Positions 11,131 through 21,554 of a DNA stretch of 64,000 nucleotides are shown piece by piece; the first letter of the stretch is position 1; each line of letters begins with the position of its first letter. This stretch comes from Streptacidiphilus sp. 4-A2 (GTDB taxonomy: Bacteria > Actinomycetota > Actinomycetes > Streptomycetales > Streptomycetaceae). The stretch spans positions 2,108,001-2,172,000 of the forward strand of contig JAAFYY010000001.1 in the NCBI GenBank assembly GCA_014284505.1, in the 5' to 3' direction. Below the pieces are notes generated by a model that saw nothing but the letters and a program-made list of their open reading frames with translations, did no database searches and was not told the origin of the DNA. The position numbers were made by a program, and so were the translations under genes.

Positions 11131-14100
11131 ATGATGTCGTCACACAGTCTTCCCTTCACGTCCATGGCACTCCGCCATCCGGACCGGCCCGCGGTCCGCA
11201 GTTCGGGCCGGATCGTCAGCTATCGCGAGCTCGACGAAAGGGTGCGAGCGCTCGATTCCGCACTGCCGGGGACAGACCGTCGCGGTGCGGAGCAGCGACC
11301 GCCTCGACTACATCGTGGGGATGCTCGCCGCCTTCCGCTCCGGCGGGACCTATCTGCCGCTGGACGCCGGGGCACCGGCCGAGCGCGATGCCTTCATGCT
11401 TGCGGACGCCGGAGCCGCGGTGCTGCTGCTGGACGGGGTTCCCACTCCGCTGACGGAGGAGCGCGGCCGTGCCGGTGCGCCGTCCTATGTGATCTACACC
11501 TCGGGGACCACCGGGCTGCCCAAGGGCGTCTGGGTCCCGGTGGACGCCCTGTCGGAGCACATCGCCGCGACGGCCGACCGGATGGGCGTCACCGCGCAGG
11601 ACGTGGTGCTCCAGTTCGCCCGGCCGACCGTGGACGTCTCGATCGAGCAGACGCTGGTGGCGCTGACGGCCGGCGCCTGCCTGGTGCTCCCCGATCGACA
11701 GCTGCTCTCCCCGCGCGAGCTGCTGGCGCTGCTGGACGCGGAGGACGTGACCGTCGCCAACCTGCCTGCCGGGTACTTCCACGACCTGGTGGCCGAACTG
11801 CGCGAGCGCGGCGGTTCGCCGCGGGCGCTGCGGCTGATGGTCTCCGGCAGCGACCGGCTGGAGCCCGCCGCCGCCGCGGCCTGGCGCGAGCTGACCGGGA
11901 TACCGCTGCTCAACGCCTACGGGCCCACCGAGACGGTGATCACCGCCACGGTCCACGGGTCGGGCCGCAGGCGGTCGGGGAGCCGGTCGGCATCGGCGCC
12001 GCCGTCGGCGAGCGGACGCTGCACATCCTGGACGACAAGCTACGGCCCTGCCCCCGGGCACCGCCGGCGAGCTGTTCATCGGCGGCCCGCTGCTTGCCTG
12101 GGGCTACCGGCGGCGTCCGGGCTGAGCGCCGAGCGCTTTGTCGCGGATCCCTTCTCCACGCTCCCGGGTGCGCGGATGTACCGGACCGGGGACCGGGTCC
12201 GGCGGCAGTCCGAGGGCGGAGCGCTGGAGTACCTCGGCCGGACCGACCACCAGCTGAAGATCCGCGGGTTCCGGGTCGAACCGGGCGAGGTCGAACAGGC
12301 GGTGGCCGGCTACCCGGGGATCACCGGGTGCGTGGTGGTCGAGCGGGAGGGCCGACTGGTGGCGTATGCCACCGGGGCGGTACCCGAGTACGGACAGCTC
12401 CGGGAGTTCCTGCGGGAGCGGCTTCCTGAGCAGTTGCTCCCGAGCACCGTGGTCGCGCTGGATGCCTTCCCGCTGACGGGGAACGGCAAGACCGACCGGG
12501 CGGCCCTGCCCGAGCCGACGGCCGCGCCGGTGGCGCAGGCGGGCTTCGTCGCCCCGAGCACCGGGGCGGAACGGCTGATCGCCCAGGTCTGGTCGGAGGT
12601 GCTGGGCGTCGACCAGGTGGGGCCGGGGACAACTTCTTCCATCTCGGCGGCGACTCGCTGACCGCGGTCCGGATGATCGGCCGGGTCTTCGACGACTTCG
12701 GCATGGTGTCGCCCTACGCGATCTTCGACGCGCCCACCCTCGCCGCGTTCGCCGCGGCCGTCAGCGCCACCGAGGAACCCGCCGGGGTTTCCGCCGGGGT
12801 TCCGCTGCCGCAGGAGGCGCAGCCGGCCGCACCGGGCACCGCCCCGCTGTCGAAGTTCCAGCGCGGCCTGTTCTTCCTGGACCACTGGAACGCGGGGGCG
12901 GCCACCTACAACGTGCCCTGGGTCTTCCGCTTCCAGGGCTCGGTGGACCCTGAGCTGCTGCGCGGCGCCCTTGAGGTCGTCGTCTCCCGGCACGCTCCGC
13001 TGCGGACCGTCTTCGTCCTGGAGGAGTCCGGGCCGCGGCAGCGGATCAGCGACCGGATCACGCTGCCCTTCACGCTGGTGGACGCCGCCGCCGACCGGGT
13101 GGACGGGCTGATCGCCGAGGCGGCCCGGCAGCCGTTCGAGCTGGAGACCGGCCCGCTGTTCCGGGTCGACGCGGTGCGCACCCCCGACGACCGGCTGACC
13201 GTGGTGTTCACCTTCCACCACCTGGTCTGGGACGAGGGATCGCTGCCGGTGCTGGAGCGGGAGCTGCAAGAGGCCTACCAGGCGCTGGCCGAAGGCCGTC
13301 CGCACCGGCTCCCGGAGCTGCGGGTCGACTACCCGGCGTACAGCGCCGCGCAGTACACCGACGGTGCCGCCGAGGCACAGCTCGGCTACTGGCAGGAGGT
13401 GTTGCGCGGGGTTGCCGCGGACAGTGCGCTGCCCACCGACCACCCCCGCCCCGACCAGCAGGCATTCCGGGGCGCGCAGCACCGCTACGCGCTCCCCGGG
13501 GAGACCGCGCTGGCCGTGCGGGAACTGGCCCGCAGCGAGGACGCCACCCCGTACATGGTGCTGCTGGCGGCGCTGGCGCTGACGCTGCACCGCCGTTCGG
13601 GCCGGACCGATCTGGTGGTCGGCGCTCCGGTGAGCCTGCGCGGTCGCGCCGAACTGTCGGATCTGATCGGCTACTTCGTCAATCTGCTGCCGCTGCGGAT
13701 GCAGGTCGACCCCGGTGCGTCGTTCCGGGAGCTGGTACGGCAGGTGCGCAAGGTCTGCGTCGGCGGCTACCGGAACCAGGACGCGCCCTTCGACGACATC
13801 GCCGGGCTGGTGCTGGACGACCGCACGGGAGACCGCATTCCGCTGTGCCAGATCGTCTTCGAGCTGCATCCCACGGACGCCCGCGAGCTGTCCGTGGGCG
13901 GGGTGCCGGTCTCCCGGGAGATCCATCTCAACGACGTCTCCCGGTTCGATCTGACCATTTCCGTCGACGACCGGGGCACCGGCTTCACCGGTCGGTTCGA
14001 GTACGACAGCGACCTGTTCGAGGCCGCGACCATCGCCGGCCTGCGGGACGACTGGCTCGCGACCCTGGCCGAGCTGACACCCGCGCCGGCCGTCCCCACA

Positions 14101-14455
14101 CCGACGGTCCCCGCACTCACCGTGCCGGCTCCCGCCGCCCCCGCGTCCGCCGTCCCCCGCAGATCGTGGTGGAGACCGTGCAGGCCGGATGGAACGGGTG
14201 GTCGCCGACACCATGCGCGAGGTGCTCGACCGGCCGCAGGTGGGCCCGGAGGACAACTTCTTCCGGATCGGCGGCAACTCGCTCGCGGCCCTGCGGGTGG
14301 CCATGCGGCTCTCCCGGGAGACCGGGACCCGGGTTCCGCCGCACCTGGTGTTCCGGGCCAGGACAGTACGGGCCATCGCCGAGCAGTTGGCCGCGCAGGA
14401 GCAGACCGGAGCGGCCCCGGCGCCGCAGGCCGCAGCGAAAGGAGCACGGCAGTGA
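11131..14455 (+). CDS. NRPS: A-PCP-C-PCP
   Basis: Starts at ATG 11131 (a second ATG follows at 11134) after GCGGGG; there is no N-terminal C domain, so this is an initiation protein. A domain about 11150-12530: A3 '[14 protein letters not shown]', A5 'NAYGPTET', A7 'YRTGD', A8 '[11 protein letters not shown]', A10 'NGKTDRAAL'. PCP1 has '[15 protein letters not shown]' (about 12630-12680) and PCP2 '[15 protein letters not shown]' (about 14250). The C domain (12840-14060) carries H-H-L-V-W-D-E-G-S, so the usual Gly of HHxxxDG is Glu. The binding-pocket residues I read by eye are D-V-E-N-M-S-A-I-T, with no confident substrate. Frameshifts near 11270, 11965, 12055, 12627 and 14160. The stop overlaps the next gene's GTG. 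About 1100 residues. Confidence 0.9.
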
Positions 14456-17400
14456 CCTCGTACGGAGAGTTCGCGGGAGTGGTCAGACAGGCGCCGCTGT
14501 CGGGGTTGCAGCGCGGGCTGTGGTTCCTGGACCAGTGGAACCCGGGGGCGGCGACCTACAACATCCCCTGGATCTTCGAGTTCGACGGTCCGCTCGAACT
14601 ACCGCTGCTGGAGGCCGCGCTGGGGACGGTGGTCCGGCGGCACGACTCGCTGCGGACGACCTTCGGCCTGCGCGACGGCGCTCCGGTCCAGCTGGTCCAT
14701 GAGCACGGAACTCCGAGGATCGTGTCGGCGGACCTTTCCGCACTGCCCCCGGCCGAGCAGGCCGAGCAGGCGGAGGCGCTGATCGCGGCCCAGGCGGCGA
14801 CGCCGTTCGAGCTGGAGAAGGGGCCGCTGATCAGGGTGACCGCGATCCGGCGGTCCGCCGGGCGGCTCACCCTGGCCATCGTGGTGCACCACATCGTCTG
14901 GGACGGCTGGTCGTCCGACGTGTTCGAACGGGAGCTGTCCGAGTGCTACAGCGCCCTGCTCGAAGGGCGCGCCGCCCGGCTGCCGGAGCTGACCATGCAG
15001 TACCCGGACTGCGCCGAGGCCGCGGCCGAGGAGTCGTTCGAGGAGCATCTGACCTACTGGAAACGGCAGTTGAGCGGGGCTCCGGCGCTCCTTGAGCTGC
15101 CGGCCGACCGGCCCAGGCCGCCGGCCCAGAGCTACCGCGGCCACACCGAGCCGTTCGGGCTGGCCACCGGCACCGCCGCCCGGGTCAGGGAGCTCGCCGA
15201 GGCCGAGGGGGTGACCCCGTTCATCGTGATGCTGTCCTCGTTCGCGCTGCTGCTGAACCGCTTCACCGGGGCCACGGACCTGGTCATCGGCACCCCGGTG
15301 ACCACCAGGAACCGGCCGGAGCTGGAGAACCTGTTTCGGCTACTTCGTCAACCTGCTGCCGCTGCGGATCCGGCTGGACCCGGGGATGACCTTCCGCGAG
15401 CTGCTGGAGCAGGTCCAGGAGACCGCCTTCGACGGATACGCCTATCTGGACACGCCGTTCGACGCGATCGTCGACCATCTGGCGCTGGACCGGGCCACCC
15501 AGCACCCCGCTGGTCCAAGTGGTCTTCGGCGCCCACGCGGAGGACCGTGAACCGGTGCGGTTCGGCCAGGCCGCCGCGACCCGCGGCGTCCGCCCGAACG
15601 GCACCACCAAGTTCGACCTGACCTGGTCCGTCTACGACGACGGCGAGCTGCGCGGCGAGGTGGAGTTCAGCTCCGACCTGTTCGACGCGGAGTCGGTGCT
15701 GCGGATGACCGGGGAGTGGCAGACCCTGCTCGAAGCCGCGCTCGACGACAGCTCCCAGCCGGTGCTGCGGCTGACCGCGCCGGACGCGCCGGAGCGGGCG
15801 TCGGCTCCGGCCGAGCTGCCGCCGGGCCGCTGCCTGCACCAGTTGTTCGAGGAGGCCGCGGACCGCCACGGCGAGCGGATCGCGGTCGGCTACGGCGCGG
15901 AGCAGCTGAGCTACACCGAGCTGGACCAGCGGGCCAACCGGCTCGCCCACGCGCTGATCGCGGCCGGAGTGCGCCGCGGCGACCGGGTCGGTCTGCTGCT
16001 GGAGCGGACGCCGGAGATCCTGGTCTCGGTGCTCGCCGTGCTCAAGACCGGGGCGGCCTATGTGCCGGTGGACCCGGCCGGGCCGGCCGGGCGGGCGGCG
16101 GTGGTGTTCGGCGACACCGGGGTGGCGGTGGTGGTCACCGACCAGCCGGAGCGCGTGCCCGAGGGGCCCTGGCAGGTGTACTCCCCGCCAACCGGCAGCC
16201 GGAGCTGGCGGCCCTGCCGCGGAGCAGGCCACCGGCCCAGGAGCGCCCGGCGACATCGCCTATGTCATCTTCACCTCGGGTTCCACCGGCCGTCCCAAGG
16301 GGGTGGCGGTCGCCCACGAGCATGTCAGCCGGCTGCTGGCCTCCGGCGCCGAGAGGTTCGCCTTCGGCCCCGGGCAGGTGTGGACGCTGTTCCACAGCTA
16401 TGCCTTCGACTGGACGGTCTGGGAGATCTGGGGCGCGCTGCACCACGGCTCCCGGCTGGTGGTGGTGCCGTATCTGACCAGCCGCTCGCCGCAGGAGTTC
16501 GCCGAACTGCTGGAGCGCGAAGGGGTCTCCTTCCTCTGCCTGACCCCCTCGGCGCTGCGGCAGCTGGAGGCGGTACTGCGCGAGCGGCCCCGGGCGCTGC
16601 CCGCGCTGCGGCAGATCATGCTGGGCGGCGAGGCGCTGGACCCGGCCGTGGTCCGGCGCTGGTTCCAGCTGGATCCGCTGCCCCCGGCGGCGCTGTGCAA
16701 CCTCTACGGCATCACCGAGACCACGGTCCATGTCACCACCTTCGAGGTGCCCGGCACCGCCGACGGCTTCGAGCGGAGCCTGATCGGCTCCGCCCTGGAC
16801 CACCTCCGGCTGCGGGTCCTGGACGACTGGCTGCGCCCCTGCCCGGTCGGGGTGGCCGGTGAGCTCTATGTCGGCGGCGGCAGCCTCGCCCACGGCTACT
16901 GGGGCCGGCCGGACCTGACCGCGGGACGGTTCGTGGCCGACCCCTTCGGGCCGGAGCCCGGCGGCCGGCTGTACCGGACCGGCGACCTGGCCCGGCGGCT
17001 GCCGGACGGCGGACTGGAGTACCTGGGCCGGGCGGACCACCAGGTGAAGCTGCGGGTTCCGGATCGAGCTCGGCGAGATCGAGAACGCGCTCGGCGCGCA
17101 CCCGCAGGTGGAGGCCTGCGTGGTGAACGTCCACGAGGACCGGCTGGTCGCCTATGTGACCGGCCGCGCCCCCGAGGACATGCGGGAGTTCCTGGAGCGC
17201 TCGCTGCCCGGCTACATGATCCCGGCCAGTGTCACCGTGCTCGACTCGCTGCCCGTCACCGTGAACGGCAAGACCGACCGGGCCGCGCTGCCGGCCCCGG
17301 CGCCGCAGCGGCGGGGCGGACGACCAGGTGGTGGCCCGCGCACCGCCGTCGAACAGGCCCTGGCCGCAGGCTTCGCCCAGGTCCTGGGGGTGTCCCGGAT

Positions 17401-18957
17401 CGGGGTCGGCGACAACTTCTTCCACCTCGGCGGCGACTCGATCCGGGCCGTGCAACTGGTCGCGGCGCTGCGGGACGAGGGCTGGACGGTGTCGCTGCGG
17501 GACGTCTTCAACGCCCCCACCGTCGCCGGTCTGGCCGCTCTGGCCCAGCCGCTGCGGCCGGGCGCGGGCCCGGGGCAGGAGCTCGCGGCGCAGGCCTTCT
17601 CGCTGCTGGCAGCCGAGGACCGGGCCGCCCTGCCGCCCGGCGTCGCGGACGCCTACCCGATGGCGTCCATGCAGCTCAGCATGGTGTTCCACATGGAGAT
17701 CGGGGTGACCTCCAGCTACCACAACGTCAACAGCTACCGGATCGCGGCCGGCCTGGACCAGGAGGCCTTCACCCGGGCCGTGGCCGAGGCCGTCCGACGG
17801 CACCCGGTGCTGCGGACCGGCCTGGACATCTCCGGCTTCAGCGAACCCCTGCAACTGGTGTACGCCGAGGTCCCGGCGCCGGTCGAGTTCGAGGACCTGA
17901 GCGGGCACGACGCCGAGGGCCAGGACGACGCGGTGCGGGCGGTCTTCGAACGCCATCGCCGGTCGCCGTTCGACCTGCTGGAGCCGCCGCTGTTCCGGAT
18001 CACCGTGCAGCGGCTGGACCAGGAGGCCTTCCAGCTGACCATCTCGGAGCACCACGCCATCCTCGACGGCTGGAGCTTCACCTCGCTGCTGTCCGAGCTG
18101 CTGGACCGGCACGCCGAGCTCTCGGCGGATCCGGCCGGCCGCGCGGCCCCGGCACCGGAGTCCACCTTCCGGGAGTTCGTGGCGGCCGAGCGGCAGGCGG
18201 CGGCCGACCAGGAGTCCCTGGCCTACTGGCGGGACCGGCTGGCCGGGGTGCGCGGCGGACTGTGGCCGGGCACCGGTGACCCGCACGACGTGCCGGTCAC
18301 CCATGACCGGGTGCTCCCGGCGCGCCGGAGCAGTTGCGGCTGGTCGCCGCCGCCGCGGGCGTGCCGGTCAAGGCGGTTGCCCTGGCCGCGCACGTCCGGG
18401 CCCTGCGACAGGTCACCGGCAGCCCCCTGATCACCACCGGTCTGGCCACCAACGGCCGGCTGGAACGGCGCGGCGGGGCCGAGGTCTACGGGCTGTTCGT
18501 CAACTCGGTCCCGCTGACCACCGAACCGGACGGCTGCTCCCCGCTGGACCTGGCGCGCCTGGTGCACCGGGCCGAGCTGGACATGATGCCGCACCGCAGG
18601 GTGCCGATCGCCCAGCTGGCACAGCTGATGGACGGCACCCGGCTCGACAGCCAGTTCGGCTATCTGAGCTTCCACGCGCTGGGACGGCTGAGTTCGGCGC
18701 GGATCGTGGACGGAAAGATCGGCTGCGAGCCCACGCTGCGGCACGAGCCGAACAGCTTCCCCTTCACCGCCGCGCTGATCCAGGACTCGGCCTCGCAGCG
18801 GGTGCTGCTGGCCGTGGACCACCAGCGCTCGCTGGTGCCCGACACGGTCGCCCTCGACTACATCACCGCTTTCAGCGCCGCCCTGGACGAGATGGCCGCG
18901 TCCGCGGGAAACGGCGACACCAACGGCGACACCGACGAAGAAAGGCTCCTCCCCTGA
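14452..18957 (+). CDS. NRPS: C-A-PCP-C
   Basis: GTG 14452 lies in a GTGA overlap with the previous gene and has AAAGGAG upstream. Order: C (14490-15770, '[13 protein letters not shown]'), A (15800-17300, '[14 protein letters not shown]', '[13 protein letters not shown]', 'NGKTDRAAL'), PCP ('[15 protein letters not shown]', about 17410-17450) and a terminal C (17600-18900, '[11 protein letters not shown]'). The pocket residues I read are D-W-W-C-M-G-L-V-H. They resemble the D-F-W-N-I-G-M-V-H threonine code in layout but not closely enough for an assignment. The terminal C domain has no A or PCP of its own; the free PCP in the next gene supplies the carrier. Frameshifts near 15335, 15505, 16190, 17055 and 18320. 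About 1500 residues. Confidence 0.9.
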
Positions 18958-19289
18958 TGGACACCACCTACGCCCCCCTGGCGACCGCCCCCGTGACCGG
19001 TCCGGACGACGGCACCACCCTGGACGAGCTGGTCGCCGAGACCTGGCGCAAGGTCCTGGGACTGGAGACGGTCGAGCCGCACCACGACTTCCACAGCTGC
19101 GGTGGCCACTCGCTGCACGCGCTGCGGATCGTGCATGTGCTCCGCCGCCGACTGGACGTCGAGATCGAGCTGCTGGCCCTGCTCAACGCGCGTGACCTCG
19201 CCGACTTCACCGAGACCGTCCGGGCGAGCCTGGGCAGCGCCGCACCGCGTCGGCCCGCGCTGGTACCCCGCTCCGGCGGCGCCCAGTGA
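18957..19289 (+). CDS. Free-standing peptidyl carrier protein
   Basis: ATG 18957 overlaps the preceding stop (TGATG). The 110 residues are a single carrier domain with the phosphopantetheine motif 'SCGGHSLHALRI' (Ser in G-G-H-S-L) and the usual helix-2 region. It is translated between a C-terminal C domain and a type II thioesterase, so it should act in trans as the acceptor or donor for the C domain ending the previous protein. The PPTase at 31 kb is the obvious activating enzyme. Confidence 0.85.
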   Translation: MDTTYAPLATAPVTGPDDGTTLDELVAETWRKVLGLETVEPHHDFHSCGGHSLHALRIVHVLRRRLDVEIELLALLNARDLADFTETVRASLGSAAPRRPALVPRSGGAQ

Positions 19290-20057
19290 CCGGGGGCAGG
19301 CCCGGGACCGCCGGGGACTGGCTGCTGATCCCGGCACCGCAGCAGGGCCCGGTGTTCCAGCTGTTCTGCTTCCCGCACGCCGGTGGCGACGCCACGGCCT
19401 ACACCCCGCTGGCCCACGCCCTGGCCCCGCTGGCCGAGGTCCGGGCGCTGCGGATGCCGGCCCGGCGGCGGCACCTGGACCCCATGCCGGGCAGCTTCGA
19501 CGCCCTGGTGCGGACCGTCGCGGCGCAGGTACGCCGACACCGCGGCGAACGTTTCGGCTTCTACGGGCAGAGCCTGGGGCGCTGCTGGCCTTCGAGGTGG
19601 CCCGGGCACTGCCGGGGGAACGCCCCGAGCTGGTGGTGGCGGCCGCGTCCGAACCACCCCAGCTGTGGGCCGGGGGATTCCCGAGGAACGCGACGCGGAC
19701 TCCCTGCTCCGCAACGCCGGCCTGGGTGAACTGATCCTCGCGGAACCGGAGTTGCGGAAGCTGGCGCTGGCCGCCGTGCAGACCGACCTGGACCTGCGCC
19801 GCACCTACCGCTACCGGCCCCGGCCGCCGATCGAGTCCGACCTGTACGCGGTCGCCGGGGACGCCGACCCGATGGTCGGCGCGGCGCAGCTGGACGGCTG
19901 GGCCGAGCTGACCGCCGGCCGCTTCGGCCGCTCCGTCGTCCCCGGCGGCCATCTGCTGGCCACCGTGGCCCAGCCGGGTCCGGTGGACCTGCTCGCATCC
20001 CTCATCGGGCGTGGCCCCGACCGACTTGTCCGGGAGCTCCAGTGCTCAACGCCGTGA
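19286..20057 (+). CDS. Type II thioesterase
   Basis: GTG 19286 sits in a GTGA overlap with the PCP gene. Typical alpha/beta hydrolase features of editing thioesterases: 'FCFPHAGGDATAY', the nucleophile elbow 'GFYGQSLG' (G-x-S-x-G), and a C-terminal 'VPGGHLLA'-like region with the catalytic His. It clears misloaded acyl groups from carrier domains of the cluster. Two frameshifts (near 19580 and 19675) shift the middle. About 256 residues, normal for the family. Its last codons overlap the P450 start. Confidence 0.88.
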
Positions 20058-21219
20058 CCGATCTCAGCGATCCCGCCCTGTGGGCCCGCCCGGACCTGCC
20101 GGAGATCATCGACGATCTGCGCCGCGAGGGCCCGGTCCAGCTCACCGGGACGGCCCAGGACGGCCCGGTCTGGTCGGTGATCTCCTATCAGGAGGCCGTC
20201 CAGGTGCTCCGGAGCCCGGTGGTCTTCAGCTCGGAGCAGGGCTCGCTGCTGGCAGCGGGAGGGGCTGACCCCGGCCGGGGTGGGCAAGATGATGGCGCTG
20301 TGCGACCCGCCCCGGCACCGCGAACTGCGGGCCCCGGCCACCGCCGCCTTCTCGCCGGGCCGCTCCGCGCGGCCGCCCCGGGCATCCTGGACATGGCCCG
20401 CGGGCTGTTCGACCAGGCGCTGACCGAAGCGCGGGTGGACCTGGTGGACGTGGTCTCGGCGCTGCCGCTGGCGGTGATGTGCGACCTGCTCGACGTTCCC
20501 GAAGCGGACCGCGACATGGTGGTCCGCGTCTGTGACCAGGCCTTCCTCGGCGACACCGCGGAGCAGCGCCGGGCCGGGCACCAGCAGCTGATCCCGTATC
20601 TGATGCACCAGGTGATGCGGCGGCGGCTCGACCCGGGTGACGACCTGATCAGCACCATGGCCACGCACCGGATCGGCGGGCGGCTGCTGCCGATCGAGGA
20701 CGTGGTGCTCAACCTCGACAACATCGTGGTCGGCGGGGTGCAGACGGTCCGGCACGCCTCGGCGATGGGGCTGCTGACGCTGGCCCAGCGGCCCGACCTG
20801 TGGCGGCTGGTGCAGAGCGGATCGGTCGACATGGACGGCGTGGTCGACGAGCTGCTGCGGTGGACCTCGGTCGGGCTGCACACCCTGCGCACCGCCACCG
20901 AGGACGTGGAGCTCGGCGGGCGCACCATCCGGCGCGGCGAGCGGGTGGTCGTCTGGACCTGGCCGGCCAATCACGACCCCGAGGCGTTCGCACAGCCGCA
21001 CGAGATCATCTTCGGCCGGTCGCCGAACCGGCACCTGGCACTCGGTCTCGGGCCCACTACTGCATCGGGGCGCCGCTGGCCAAGGCCGAACTCGGAGCGG
21101 TCTTCTCGGCCGCCGCCGAGCGGCTGGCCTCGATCGAGCTGCTCGGCGAGCCCCAGTACAACCGCTCGCTGATCAACTTCGGCCTGGAACGCCTCCCTGC
21201 GCTGCTGACCGCCCGCTGA
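20042..21219 (+). CDS. Cytochrome P450 of cluster A
   Basis: GTG 20042, preceded by GGGAG at good spacing, overlaps the end of the thioesterase. The heme loop reads 'LGLGPHYCIGAPLAKAEL' and ExxR is in 'VDELLRWTS'. The I-helix has 'GGVQT' where A/G-G-x-D/E-T is usual, so the acid of the acid-alcohol pair is Gln and the Thr is kept. Frameshifts near 20265 and 21050 interrupt it; about 390 residues is normal for a soluble bacterial P450. It probably hydroxylates an amino acid or the peptide, possibly while carrier-bound, given its place between thioesterase and MbtH. The substrate is unknown. Confidence 0.88.
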
Positions 21220-21266
21220 ACACAGCCCGTCCCCCTCCCGCTCGCAACCGGAAAGGCTCCACCACC

Positions 21267-21474
21267 ATGACGAACCCGTTCGAGGACGAGAACGCCGAGT
21301 ACCAGGTCCTGGCCAACGAGGAGAACCAGCACTCGCTCTGGCCCGCGTGGATCGAGGCCCGGCCGGATGGTCCGTGGTCTTCGGCACCGCCGGCCGCCAG
21401 GACTGCTCGGCTACATCGAGGCCAACTGGACCGACATCAGGCCGGCCAGCCTGCTCGGCGCCCTCGCCCGGTAG
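21267..21474 (+). CDS. MbtH-like protein
   Basis: ATG 21267 after GGAAAGG. About 69 residues with the family signature: 'NPFEDENAEYQVLANEENQH', 'SLWPAWIEARPDGW', then 'YIEANWTDIRPASLLG' near the C-terminus. Two close frameshifts (near 21375 and 21400) must be corrected to read it. MbtH proteins bind NRPS A domains and are needed for their folding and activity. This is the only copy seen, so it may serve all the synthetases here. Confidence 0.9.
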
Positions 21475-21554
21475 CCGGAGCGACGACCCGGGTTCCCGCG
21501 GTGTCCCGCGCGCCGCGCGGAAAACCCCCATGACGTTGGATTGAAGGAAGACTC

